A DNA stretch of 35,106 nt, taken from positions 1-35,106 of the forward strand of contig CALMNW010000102.1 in NCBI GenBank assembly GCA_937872095.1. Reading direction: 5' to 3'. Positions 19,494 through 26,261 of this stretch are shown here, piece by piece (position 1 is the first letter of the stretch; every line of letters begins with the position of its first letter). The translations under genes and the position numbers were made by a program. This DNA comes from an uncultured Verrucomicrobiota bacterium (GTDB lineage Bacteria > Verrucomicrobiota > Kiritimatiellia > CAIQIC01 > Lenti-01). The notes below the pieces were generated by a model. The model made no database searches, was not told where the DNA came from, and saw only the letters and a list, made by a program, of their open reading frames with translations.

Positions 19494-19946
19494 ATGCCTG
19501 CCGCCCGCCAACGTCCCGTTTTCGTCCGGAGCCTCCGTCCCGTCGCCGCGGACGCGCCGCCCCGGATCCTGCGCCTGTACGCCTGCCGCGTGGCGGCCGG
19601 GTTTCCTTCGCCCGCGGACGACCACCTCGAAGGCCCCCTCGACCTGAACGCGCACTTGGTGGCGCACCCGGCCGCGACGTTCGTCGTGCGGGTGGCGGGC
19701 GATTCCATGACGGGCGCGGGCATCCGCGACGGCGACCTGCTGGTGGTCGACCGCTCGCGGGAGGCGAAATCCGGTTCCATCGTCGTCGCGGTGGTGGACG
19801 GGGCGCTGACGGTCAAGCGCCTGCGCGTGGGGCGGCGGGAGGTGCGGCTGGAGGCGGAAAACCCGGCCTACAAGCCCATCGTGGTGCGCGAAGACGCCGA
19901 TTTCGTGGTCTGGGGCGTCGTGGCCCACGCCATCCGCTCGTATTGA
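19494..19946 (+). CDS. umuD: UmuD-like S24 peptidase (SOS mutagenesis)
   Basis: A 150-residue self-cleaving protein of the LexA/UmuD family; RecA-stimulated cleavage yields UmuD', which joins UmuC to form DNA polymerase V. The cleavage site Ala35-Gly36 (YACRVAAGFPSPADD), catalytic Ser 71 (AGDSMTGAGI) and Lys 108 (LTVKRL) are all present. The Ser-Lys spacing of 37 residues equals that of E. coli UmuD (S60/K97). No N-terminal helix-turn-helix is present, so it is UmuD and not LexA. The ATG at 19494 is chosen because the frame upstream has no family similarity and the operator and promoter lie directly before it. It is followed by umuC after 12 nt. Confidence 0.9.
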   Translation: MPAARQRPVFVRSLRPVAADAPPRILRLYACRVAAGFPSPADDHLEGPLDLNAHLVAHPAATFVVRVAGDSMTGAGIRDGDLLVVDRSREAKSGSIVVAVVDGALTVKRLRVGRREVRLEAENPAYKPIVVREDADFVVWGVVAHAIRSY

Positions 19947-19958
19947 CGGGAGGGCGCC

Positions 19959-21230
19959 GTGTTCGCGCTGGTGGATTGCAACAACTTCTACGCCTCGTGC
20001 GAACGCGTGTTCCGCCCCGCGCTCGAAGGGCGGCCCATCGTCGTGCTCTCGAACAACGACGGCTGCGTCGTCGCCCGCAGCGCCGAGGCGAAGGCGCTGG
20101 GCATTCCGATGGCCAAGCCGTGGTTCAAAATCGAGGCCGCCCTGCGCGGGCAGGGCGTGGCCGTGTTTTCCTCCAACTACGCGCTCTACGGCGACCTGTC
20201 CGCCCGCGTCATGCAGACGCTCGCCCGCTTCTGCCCGCGGCTGGAAACCTATTCCATCGACGAAAGCTTCCTGGATCTGTCCGGCGCGCGCGGCGACCTC
20301 GCCGCGCTGGGGCTGGAGATCGCCCGCACCGTCAAGCAATGGACCGGCATCCCGGTTTCCGTCGGAATCGGTCCGACCAAGACGCTGGCGAAAGTGGCGA
20401 ACCGGCTGGCGAAAAAGGGGCGGGGCCCGTCCGGTCCGGTGCTCGACTGGGCGCGGCTGCCCGATCCGCGCGGCACCCTCGCCGGGTTGGCACCGGAAGA
20501 CGTCTGGGGCATCTCCGCCCGCTGGGGGACGCGCCTGCGGCAGCTGGGCCTCGGCCACGCCCTCGCGCTGGCCGAGGCCGATCCGCGCCGGCTGCGGCAG
20601 GCGTTCGGCGTCGTCGTGGAGCGCATCGGGCGCGAACTGGCCGGCGTGCCGTGCCTGCCGCTGGAACTCGTCCCGCCGCCGCGGAAACAGATTTTGGTTT
20701 CGCGCAGCTTCGGCCGGCGGCTGGCGGCGCTGGACGACCTGCGCGGCGCGGTGGCCGCGTTCGCCGCGCGCGCCGGCGAAAAATTGCGCCGGCAACCATT
20801 GCGCGCGCCGGCGGTGACGGTTTTTTTGCAGACGAGCCCTTTCGCCGAGGCGGAGCCGTTCTACGCCAACGGCGCCACGCTCGTCCTGGACCGGCCCACG
20901 CGCGACTCGGGCAAGCTGATGCACGTCGCTCAGCGCGCGCTGGAGCGGATCTTCCGCCCCGGCCTGGCCTACCAGAAAGCGGGCGTGCTCCTGCCCGACC
21001 TCGTGCCCGCCGGCGTCGAACAGGGCCTCCTGTTTTCGGAACAGCCCGCCGACGATCCGCGCACCGACCGCCTGATGGACTGCCTCGACGCCCTGAACCG
21101 TCGCCCCGCGCACCGCGCCGTCCGCTACGCCAGCGAGCTGTTCGGCGACGGCTGGCGCATGCGCCAGCGCCATAAATCGCCCGCCTACACGACCGATTGG
21201 GCCGGCCTGCCCGTCGTCTGGGCGCATTGA
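19959..21230 (+). CDS. umuC: UmuC-like Y-family DNA polymerase (Pol V catalytic subunit)
   Basis: Error-prone translesion polymerase of 423 residues, the same size as E. coli UmuC (422). The catalytic carboxylates are at the same numbers as in E. coli: Asp 6 ([11 protein letters not shown]) and Asp 101-Glu 102 ([10 protein letters not shown]). The helix-hairpin-helix thumb ([18 protein letters not shown]), the little-finger domain, and the UmuC C-terminal motif ([15 protein letters not shown]...SPAYTTDW) are present. It starts with GTG 12 nt behind umuD, with GGGAGG upstream, so it is translated from the same SOS-controlled transcript. It is convergent with the hydrolase gene, with the palindrome cluster between them. 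Confidence 0.94.
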   Translation: MFALVDCNNFYASCERVFRPALEGRPIVVLSNNDGCVVARSAEAKALGIPMAKPWFKIEAALRGQGVAVFSSNYALYGDLSARVMQTLARFCPRLETYSIDESFLDLSGARGDLAALGLEIARTVKQWTGIPVSVGIGPTKTLAKVANRLAKKGRGPSGPVLDWARLPDPRGTLAGLAPEDVWGISARWGTRLRQLGLGHALALAEADPRRLRQAFGVVVERIGRELAGVPCLPLELVPPPRKQILVSRSFGRRLAALDDLRGAVAAFAARAGEKLRRQPLRAPAVTVFLQTSPFAEAEPFYANGATLVLDRPTRDSGKLMHVAQRALERIFRPGLAYQKAGVLLPDLVPAGVEQGLLFSEQPADDPRTDRLMDCLDALNRRPAHRAVRYASELFGDGWRMRQRHKSPAYTTDWAGLPVVWAH

Positions 21231-21234
21231 ACGG

Positions 21235-21391
21235 GTTTTCCATGGCGTGGGAAAAAAGTTTCCACGCCGTGGAAAAAACGGCCCGGTTTTTCCACGCTAC
21301 GTAAAAACTTTCGGCGAGTTTTACGTAGCACGTAAAAACTTTGCGGATTTTTTCCACGCTGTGGAAAAAAGTTTTCCACGCCGTGGAAAAG
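21235..21391. repeat. Cluster of six palindromes (TTTTCCACG.CGTGGAAAA type)
   Basis: Six short palindromes follow one another between umuC and the convergent hydrolase gene. They are at about 21235-21257 (imperfect, CCATGGCGTGGG core), 21260-21276 (TTTCCACG-C-CGTGGAAA, perfect), 21287-21307 (hybrid, left half CCACG, right half ACGTAAAAA), 21319-21337 (TTTTACGT-AGC-ACGTAAAA, perfect), 21348-21370 (TTTTTTCCAC-GCT-GTGGAAAAAA, perfect 10 bp) and 21372-21390 (TTTTCCACG-C-CGTGGAAAA, perfect). T-runs and A-runs flank each stem, so each can act as an intrinsic terminator in both directions. A copy of the third and fourth units recurs at 35004-35050. Confidence 0.9.
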
Positions 21392-21424
21392 TCGCGAGCC
21401 GCGAGCCAACGCCGCCGGGGGCGT

Positions 21425-22246
21425 TCAGAGCTTTTCGCGGCGGGCGAGGGGCTGGCCGCCCAGCACGCGGCGCCAATGGCGGAAATAGGCGTCGGCGCGG
21501 CGGTAGGCGCCGTGGTCGGGCACGCGGGCGGCGCAGTCGACGACATAGACGTTGGGGCAAGTCTTCCGGAGATTTCCCCGGCGGCGCGGGCCGTTCAGGC
21601 CCAGCGCCGGCTGGATGCCGTCGGCGAGGTCGCCGAGGGGGTAGGCCTTGCGCAGGGTGTCGTCCTTGCGCGAGTGGTAGACGAAGCAGCGGCGGCAGCC
21701 GCCGAGGGCGTCGTGGAACGCCCGGCCCGGTTCCAGGATGGTGTCGTCCACGGCCGGCGCGGTCAGCAGCAGGTTGTCGATGGATCCGGGCTCGAGCTGC
21801 AGGAGGGCGCCCAAGGCGACTCGGGCGCCGAGGGAATGGGTCTGGACGTCGAGGCCGCGCGCCACGGGCCGCAGATGGCCGACGAGCCGCCGCAGGGAGG
21901 CCGCGGCGCGGGTCGCGGTGACGCGCGCGGCGAGGAATCCCGGCGCCGAATTCCAGCCCGGCCACGTGAAGCCGACGACGAGTCCGTAGCCCGCGGGCCC
22001 GGCGACGCCGGACGCCTTCATCCGCGCCTGCAGTTCGGCGTAGGATTTGAGGACGTGGGGCAGGCGATGCCGGAACCCGTGGACGAGCAGGCAGACGCGC
22101 CGCCCGCGGGCGCGGGCCCGCAACCGGGCGAGGGAAATCCGGACATGGGCGTCGGAATGGGCAGGATCGGCGTAGTCGCGGACTTGCAGGCGGGCGGAAA
22201 GCAGGCGGGTATGGCTGAATTTCTTGCGGCAACTGACGATGATCAT
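21425..22246 (-). CDS. Alpha/beta hydrolase (DUF900-like)
   Basis: A 273-residue protein with alpha/beta-hydrolase features: LLVHGFRHRLPHVL (oxyanion loop), FTWPGWNSAPG, the nucleophile elbow THSLGARVALGAL with Ser as nucleophile, a possible acid Asp in VYHSRKDDTL, and His in PDHGAYRRADAYFRHW. The HGF...FTWPS/G...HSMG/HSLG order is that of the DUF900 family (PF05990). No signal peptide is visible, so it is probably cytoplasmic. Substrate unknown. The codon-usage pattern and GC level match the neighbours. It is convergent with umuC and sits upstream of a terminator for the next minus-strand gene; no clear operon partner. Confidence 0.7.
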   Translation of the reverse strand: MIIVSCRKKFSHTRLLSARLQVRDYADPAHSDAHVRISLARLRARARGRRVCLLVHGFRHRLPHVLKSYAELQARMKASGVAGPAGYGLVVGFTWPGWNSAPGFLAARVTATRAAASLRRLVGHLRPVARGLDVQTHSLGARVALGALLQLEPGSIDNLLLTAPAVDDTILEPGRAFHDALGGCRRCFVYHSRKDDTLRKAYPLGDLADGIQPALGLNGPRRRGNLRKTCPNVYVVDCAARVPDHGAYRRADAYFRHWRRVLGGQPLARREKL

Positions 22247-22320
22247 GGCGGGGACTTCAACGATTGAGTGTGGCGCGCGAGCGGGCCGGCGTCAAGGCCG
22301 GGGGGGCGGAAAGCCGGAAT

Positions 22321-22359
22321 GGGGAAAACGAAAGGCGGAGGAGCGAACTCCTCCGCCTT
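22321..22359 (-). terminator. Intrinsic terminator of the Pro/Tyr-rich protein gene
   Basis: A perfect 12-bp stem with a 4-nt loop (22332-22359). On the minus strand it reads AAGGCGGAGGAG-TTCG-CTCCTCCGCCTT, a UUCG tetraloop, followed by TCGTTTTCCCC. It starts 18 nt after the stop codon of the gene at 22378-22746. Confidence 0.85.
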
Positions 22360-22377
22360 GAGCGGAACCGGCTTAAT

Positions 22378-22746
22378 TTAATAGAAACCGGGGCGGGGGT
22401 GCGGCCGGCGATGCGGATGCGGGGCGGGCATGGGGCGATAATACCCGTAGCATGGCGGCGGGGGCGGCGGGGCCGGATAGGCGTAGTAATACGCGGGGGC
22501 GGGCGGGTACGCGTAGTATTGCGGCGGCGGCGGGGGCGGCGGAGCGACGCAGGGCGCGGCTTCGACCCGCACGTTCGACGCGACGGCCGCGCCGACGACC
22601 AGCGGCGCGACGACCGAGGCGATGAACGCGCCGGCGAGGACGTCTTCGGGATCGGGATGGCGATGGCGGGCCGAGGCGGCCAGGGGCACCGCGAGGGCCG
22701 CGGCGACCGCGACGGCGATGATTTTTGCGGAAGGATTCGTTTTCAT
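22378..22746 (-). CDS. Small exported Pro/Tyr/His-rich protein
   Basis: A 122-residue protein with a signal peptide (MKTNPSAKIIAVAVAAALAV..., cleavage after AASA near residue 26), a short His-rich start of the mature protein (RHRHPDPED), one hydrophobic segment (about 37-57, AGAFIASVVAPLVVGAAVA) and a low-complexity tail. The tail has runs of seven and six prolines mixed with YYAYP units and ends HPHRRPHPRPGFY. Two Cys residues flank the proline-rich part. Such proteins are common but functionally unassigned; the tail may span or contact the cell wall. AGGAGA lies 7 nt before the ATG and a strong terminator follows, so it is a single-gene unit. No reliable homolog is known to me. Confidence 0.7.
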   Translation of the reverse strand: MKTNPSAKIIAVAVAAALAVPLAASARHRHPDPEDVLAGAFIASVVAPLVVGAAVASNVRVEAAPCVAPPPPPPPQYYAYPPAPAYYYAYPAPPPPPPCYGYYRPMPAPHPHRRPHPRPGFY

Positions 22747-22845
22747 GGTGGCGTCTCCTGGGTTGGATTTTCCTTATCATCCCATGGAGTCGCCGCCGGG
22801 CGGGAAAAGGTTACGGCCCCGGTGCTGCGGCCCTCAAAAAGGCGC

Positions 22846-22874
22846 TTGCGGAATCGCCGTTCTTCCCCTAGGTT
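22846..22874 (+). promoter_or_regulatory. Candidate tRNA-Ser promoter
   Basis: TTGCGG at 22846-22851 and TAGGTT at 22869-22874, spacer 17 bp. The start would be about 10 nt before the tRNA. It matches the umuDC promoter in both boxes and spacing. Confidence 0.6.
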
Positions 22875-22890
22875 ATCGCCCACCCTGTAC

Positions 22891-22984
22891 GGAGAGATGG
22901 CTGAGTGGCCGAAAGCAACGGTTTGCTAAACCGTCGTACTGGTAATAACCGGTACCGAGGGTTCGAATCCCTCTCTCTCCGCCA
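22891..22984 (+). tRNA. tRNA-Ser (anticodon GCU), CCA encoded
   Basis: A class II tRNA. The acceptor stem GGAGAGA (22891-22897) pairs with TCTCTCC (22974-22980), discriminator G, then CCA at 22982-22984. D arm GCTGAGTGGCCGAAAGC; anticodon stem ACGGT/ACCGT with loop TTGCTAA, anticodon GCT at 22925-22927, reading AGC/AGU codons. A long variable arm typical of tRNA-Ser (TACTGG...CCGGTA) and the T arm GAGGG-TTCGAAT-CCCTC follow. The CCA overlaps the first bases of the inverted repeat at 22983-23059. Confidence 0.97.
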
Positions 22985-23059
22985 TTCGACCCGCTCGCTT
23001 GCTCATCCATGCCGAGCGCAGTCGAAGCATGGCAGGCCAAGGAGAGAGCGGGTCGAATG
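22983..23059. repeat. Nested inverted repeat directly after tRNA-Ser
   Basis: A perfect 14-bp inverted repeat, CATTCGACCCGCTC (22983-22996) against GAGCGGGTCGAATG (23046-23059), encloses a smaller palindrome CCATGC...GCATGG (23007-23032) around GAGCGCAGTCGAA. It begins inside the encoded CCA of the tRNA and ends 21 nt before the GIY-YIG gene. It may act as a transcription end for the tRNA or be a repeat element inserted at the tRNA 3' end. CCGAGCTTGTCGAGG just after it (23062-23076) is shared with the TGTCATCCCGAG repeat at 24.26 kb. Confidence 0.75.
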
Positions 23060-23080
23060 TTCCGAGCTTGTCGAGGAACC

Positions 23081-23371
23081 ATGATGAAGTGGTTTGTCTA
23101 TATCCTCCATTGCGCCAACAACACCTATTACGTGGGACATACCCGCGATGTCGGAAAGCGCGTGAGTCGCCATCTGGCCAAAACCGGAGCCCGGCATACG
23201 GCGATGCATCCGCCCGACGAAGTGGTTCGCATCGAAGAGTACCCAACCGAGGAGGAGGCCATTCGCCGGGAGCGTCAACTCAAGGGATGGACTCGCGCAA
23301 AAAAGCAGGCGTTGATATCTGGAGATGTTGAGCGCCTCCGATCGTTGAGCCGCAGCCGGGAAAACAAGTAA
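23081..23371 (+). CDS. GIY-YIG nuclease family protein
   Basis: A small single-domain GIY-YIG protein of 96-97 residues, like YhbQ/YazA. The motif appears as VYILHC (6-11) and YYVGHT (16-21). It is followed by the conserved Arg of the GKRVSRHL helix, the GARHT element, and the catalytic-type Glu region EEEAIRRERQLKGWTRAKKQALI. The start is placed at ATG 23081 (or 23084) because the usual family N-terminus is M.xFYVYIL; the open frame further upstream runs through the inverted repeat and is not conserved. Biological role is unknown for this family; a structure-specific DNA nuclease or an RNA-related function is possible. These genes are often associated with repeats, as here. Confidence 0.88.
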   Translation: MMKWFVYILHCANNTYYVGHTRDVGKRVSRHLAKTGARHTAMHPPDEVVRIEEYPTEEEAIRRERQLKGWTRAKKQALISGDVERLRSLSRSRENK

Positions 23372-23502
23372 AAGCGGTTCCTGTTCACCCCCTGATATCC
23401 GCGATGCCGGTCCGCGGCGGCTAGGCGTGAAGTTTGAGCAACGACTTCGGCTCGGTATCGGTCCGGGGGCGGTTTGCCGCAAGGGGCGAGTGGGGGTAGG
23501 TT

Positions 23503-24195
23503 ATGCATGCCATGAGCCCGTTGTGGAATCCGATGGATTTGTCGCGCTTCCGGGTTTCGTACGACCGGGGGGAACTGGCGGAAACCGATCTGAAGCCGAC
23601 GCCGCTGGCGCAGTTCGAGACCTGGCTGCGGGAAGCCGCCGGCTCGGGGTTGCCGGAGCCGAACGCCATGACGCTTTCCGCGGTGGACGAAGAGGGGCGG
23701 CCGACGGCGCGGATGGTCTTGCTTAAAGGCGCGGATGCGGCGGGATTCCGGTTTTTCACGAACTACGGCTCGCGCAAGGCGCGGGCGATCGCCGCGCATC
23801 CGCAGGTGTCGCTGCTGTTTCCGTGGCATGCCGTGCATCGGCAAGTGGAAGTGCGGGGAACGGCGGAGAAACTGGGGACGGGGGAGAGCGCGGCCTATTT
23901 CCGGTCGCGGCCGCGGGACTCGCAGTTGGCGGCGTGGGCGTCGCGGCAATCGTCGCCGTTGGCGGACCGCGCGGCGCTGGAGGCGCGGATGGCGGAACTG
24001 GAACGGCGCTGGCCGGCGGGCACGGAGATTCCGGTCCCGGATTTCTGGGGCGGGTTTTTGGTGCGGGTGGACTCGGTGGAGTTCTGGCATGGGCGGGCTT
24101 CGCGCCTGCACGACCGGCTGCGATTCGAGGCGCTGCGGCCGGACGCGCCGTTGGACGATCCGGAAGCGTGGCGGGTGCGCCGCTATGCGCCGTGA
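23503..24195 (+). CDS. pdxH: Pyridoxamine/pyridoxine 5'-phosphate oxidase
   Basis: FMN-dependent oxidase making pyridoxal 5'-phosphate, 230 residues (E. coli PdxH 218). Motifs: PNAMTLSAVDEEGRPTARMVLLKG and FFTNYGSRKARAI at the FMN site, VEVRGTAEKL, the PdxH signature FRSRPRDSQLAAWASRQS, and the C-terminal RLHDRLRFE with WRVRRYAP, where the terminal RL..R and RL/RY-AP elements bind substrate. The first ATG (23503) follows GGGGGTAGG by 5 nt; ATG 23512 is an alternative start. The product is the cofactor of the aminotransferase at 11 kb. It stands alone between GIY-YIG and a dispersed repeat. Confidence 0.93.
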   Translation: MHAMSPLWNPMDLSRFRVSYDRGELAETDLKPTPLAQFETWLREAAGSGLPEPNAMTLSAVDEEGRPTARMVLLKGADAAGFRFFTNYGSRKARAIAAHPQVSLLFPWHAVHRQVEVRGTAEKLGTGESAAYFRSRPRDSQLAAWASRQSSPLADRAALEARMAELERRWPAGTEIPVPDFWGGFLVRVDSVEFWHGRASRLHDRLRFEALRPDAPLDDPEAWRVRRYAP

Positions 24196-24252
24196 AAAGG
24201 GGAAGCGGTTGCCATATTGAGCGACAGGTCGATTCGGTGCGTTTGCCCATGG

Positions 24253-24365
24253 CTGTCATCCCGAGCTTGTCGAGGGATCTGGGCGGTATCCCACAAGCCC
24301 GCCGTTAGGATAGGGCCGAGATGTTTCGACTCCGGCGCAAAGCGCCTGCGCTCAACATGACGGGC
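24253..24365. repeat. Dispersed inverted repeat, copy 2 (TGTCATCCCGAG type)
   Basis: About 113 bp, homologous along its length to 868-961. The left arm runs from TGTCATCCCGAG to GAGGGATCTGGGC; the right arm runs from GGGCCGAGATGTTTCGAC to CTCAACATGACGG. The right arm has an insertion with its own palindrome GCGC-AAAGCGCCT-GCGC. It lies in the 241-nt gap between pdxH and the CIA30-like gene, where I see no gene. A short hairpin GCAAGAC/GTCTTGC (24382-24409) follows. Confidence 0.75.
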
Positions 24366-24436
24366 GCGGTTATTCGCTTAGGCAAGACCCGACAACAACG
24401 CTGTCTTGCAAGCCGCGATTCCCCGCAGACGGGTTT

Positions 24437-25018
24437 CTATTTCAGCCAAATTTTGTCGATTTCAAGACGGAACGATCCCGGGGTTCCGTTGCCGGCGAGA
24501 AGCTGGATCTGGGCGAGGGTTTGGCCGGGAAAGGGGGGCAAATCCAGACGGTCGCCGTGGCGGATGGCGTAGAGATCGGCGAAGGGGATTTCGACGGTCT
24601 GCCAGTTGCCGCTGGTTTGGAAATCGCAGGCGTAGGAATGGCGGGCGCCGGGGGTGGCATCGACGCGGAGCTGGTAGGTTTTGCCGTCGCCCTTGAGCCC
24701 GAGGACGACGGCACGGCAACCCGCGACATCGAGGGGTCCGAAAGCATGCTGCACGGAAGAGAAGCCGCCGTCGTTTTCCAGGGACACGGTGCCGGCGAAC
24801 ACGGCGTTGCCGGCCTCGTTGAGGGACAGGGTGCCTTGCGAGCGGCCGCCCATAACGACGTCGTCCTGGATTTCCCAGCGGTCGAGGTCGGCATTCTGGC
24901 AGAACTGGAACAGGATCCGTTCGCCGGACGGGGCCGGATCCAGAGGGGCTGCGGCGCGGGGCTGCGCGCAGCCGGCCGCCGCGGCGGCCAACGACAAGGC
25001 CAGGAGGATCGGTTTCAT
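24437..25018 (-). CDS. CIA30-like lipoprotein
   Basis: A 193-residue protein with a lipoprotein signal: a hydrophobic stretch ending AAAAAGC, so Cys 17 would be lipidated and the protein held on a membrane. The rest matches the galactose-binding-like fold of the CIA30/NADH:ubiquinone-oxidoreductase intermediate-associated family: WEIQDDVVMGGRSQGTL, AVFAGTVSLENDGGFSSVQ, VVLGLKGDGKTYQLRVD, FQTSGNWQTVEIPFADL, LDLPPFPGQTLAQIQLL, ending in FRLEIDKIWLK. Bacterial members are of unknown function and usually lack the lipobox. AGGAG lies 6 nt before the ATG. It begins 36 nt after the stop of the aldo/keto reductase, probably in one operon. Confidence 0.8.
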   Translation of the reverse strand: MKPILLALSLAAAAAGCAQPRAAAPLDPAPSGERILFQFCQNADLDRWEIQDDVVMGGRSQGTLSLNEAGNAVFAGTVSLENDGGFSSVQHAFGPLDVAGCRAVVLGLKGDGKTYQLRVDATPGARHSYACDFQTSGNWQTVEIPFADLYAIRHGDRLDLPPFPGQTLAQIQLLAGNGTPGSFRLEIDKIWLK

Positions 25019-25054
25019 CTGCGGACTCCTATGATGCGATTCGAGGGTCGTTCG

Positions 25055-26146
25055 TTACATCCGGAAGGCGGCGACTTTCTTGAGGCGGTCGATGATGGGG
25101 AGATGCTGGGTGCAGCGGGCTTCGCATTGGCCGCATTCGACGCACTCGGCGGCCTGGGCGGGGGTCATGTCCCAGTGGTACTTGAGGCGGCCGCGGATCT
25201 CGTCGGCGGAGGCCCCGAGCTGCATGAGGTTGTGGACGTCCATGTAGCGGGGGATGGGGATGCCTTGGGGGCAGGGCAGGCAGTAGCCGCAGCCGGTACA
25301 CATTTCGTTAAAGTCTTGCTGGATGCGCGCGCGGAGATTTTCGAGATGTTCGGGGCCGTACGGCTCGAACGATTCGACGGCGCGGACGGCGGCCTCGACG
25401 TGGGCGACGGAGCTGAAGCCGACGAGGGCGGTCGTGATCGCGGGGTCGGAGACGAGGAACCGCAGGGCGGCGGTCACGACGTCGGGATCGTCGGGGCCGC
25501 GGATGAAATCGAAGGCGTCGGGATGCTGCGGGATGAGGCCGCCGCCGAGGGGATTCATGGCGACGACGCCCCGGCCGAGACGCCGGGCGGCCTGGACGCC
25601 TTGGAGACGGTAGGGGAAATTGATCGCGCAGGTGCCGAGGGTGACGCCTTCGATCTCGGGATGGTCTGCCAGCATCCGTTCGATTTCGGGGCCGGTCATG
25701 TGGGTGGACACGCAGACGTGGCCGATGAGGCCTTCTTCCTTGGCCTTGAGGGCTGCGGCGAGCGCGCCGCCGTCGACGCGGCTCCGCCAGTCGGCGGGAT
25801 CCATGACGCACCAGATATGGAAGAAGTCGATGCGGGCCAGGCCGAGGCGTTCGAGGGAGCGTTCGAGGCCGCGGCGGAATTCGGCGGCCTCGGGGCGCGA
25901 GCATTTGGAGGAGACGTAGAGGGGCAGCGGGGCGGGCGGCATGGTGCGGAGGGCTTCGCCGAAAATGGCCTCGCTCCGGTCGTCGCAGTAGTAGGGGGCG
26001 GTATCGAAGTAATTGATGCCGGCGCGGCGGGCGGCGTGGAGGATCGCGATGCCTTCCTCGGGGTTTTCCGGGTGGGGCAGGCGCATGCCGCCGCAGCCGA
26101 TGGCGCCTAAGATTTTGCCGGTTCGTCCGTATTCTTTGTGGAGCAT
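25055..26146 (-). CDS. Aldo/keto reductase with C-terminal 4Fe-4S domain
   Basis: A 363-residue oxidoreductase of the COG1453 type. The AKR barrel (about 1-280) has YGRTGKILGAIGCGGMRL, the catalytic Asp and Tyr in NYFDTAPYY, Lys in LYVSSKC, and a His in IDFFHIW where the family has its active-site His. A C-terminal ferredoxin-like domain carries two Cys clusters, CTGCGYCLPCPQG (about 290-302) and CVECGQCEARCTQHLPI (about 336-352), so it should bind one or two 4Fe-4S clusters. Substrate unknown. Its ATG (26146) is divergent from the TPR/ExbBD operon, with a 115-nt gap. It is followed by the CIA30-like lipoprotein. Confidence 0.88.
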   Translation of the reverse strand: MLHKEYGRTGKILGAIGCGGMRLPHPENPEEGIAILHAARRAGINYFDTAPYYCDDRSEAIFGEALRTMPPAPLPLYVSSKCSRPEAAEFRRGLERSLERLGLARIDFFHIWCVMDPADWRSRVDGGALAAALKAKEEGLIGHVCVSTHMTGPEIERMLADHPEIEGVTLGTCAINFPYRLQGVQAARRLGRGVVAMNPLGGGLIPQHPDAFDFIRGPDDPDVVTAALRFLVSDPAITTALVGFSSVAHVEAAVRAVESFEPYGPEHLENLRARIQQDFNEMCTGCGYCLPCPQGIPIPRYMDVHNLMQLGASADEIRGRLKYHWDMTPAQAAECVECGQCEARCTQHLPIIDRLKKVAAFRM

Positions 26147-26165
26147 GAAAACATTTCCTTCGGGA

Positions 26166-26195
26166 TTGACGATAGCTGGATTGAAGAGTTATAAA
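26166..26195 (+). promoter_or_regulatory. Promoter of the TPR-ExbBD-TonB-like operon
   Basis: TTGACG at 26166-26171 with TATAAA at 26190-26195 (spacer 18) or TTATAA at 26189-26194 (spacer 17). This is the closest match to the sigma70 consensus in the window. The start would be near 26202, with a leader of about 60 nt before the ATG at 26262. Confidence 0.65.
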
Positions 26196-26261
26196 CAAGC
26201 CATGAATCTGCAACTGCGTTCATCGCGCGAGCATCCGGTTTTGCGGGAGACGGATACGACC

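Noticed and set aside
19959..21230. DinB (Pol IV) rather than UmuC
   Set aside because: Length, the C-terminal UmuC motif and the adjacent umuD with SOS box point to the Pol V subunit.
21235..21391. CRISPR array
   Set aside because: The units are palindromes of about 20 bp in two types with spacers of very different length, there is no constant repeat-spacer period, and no cas gene is present.
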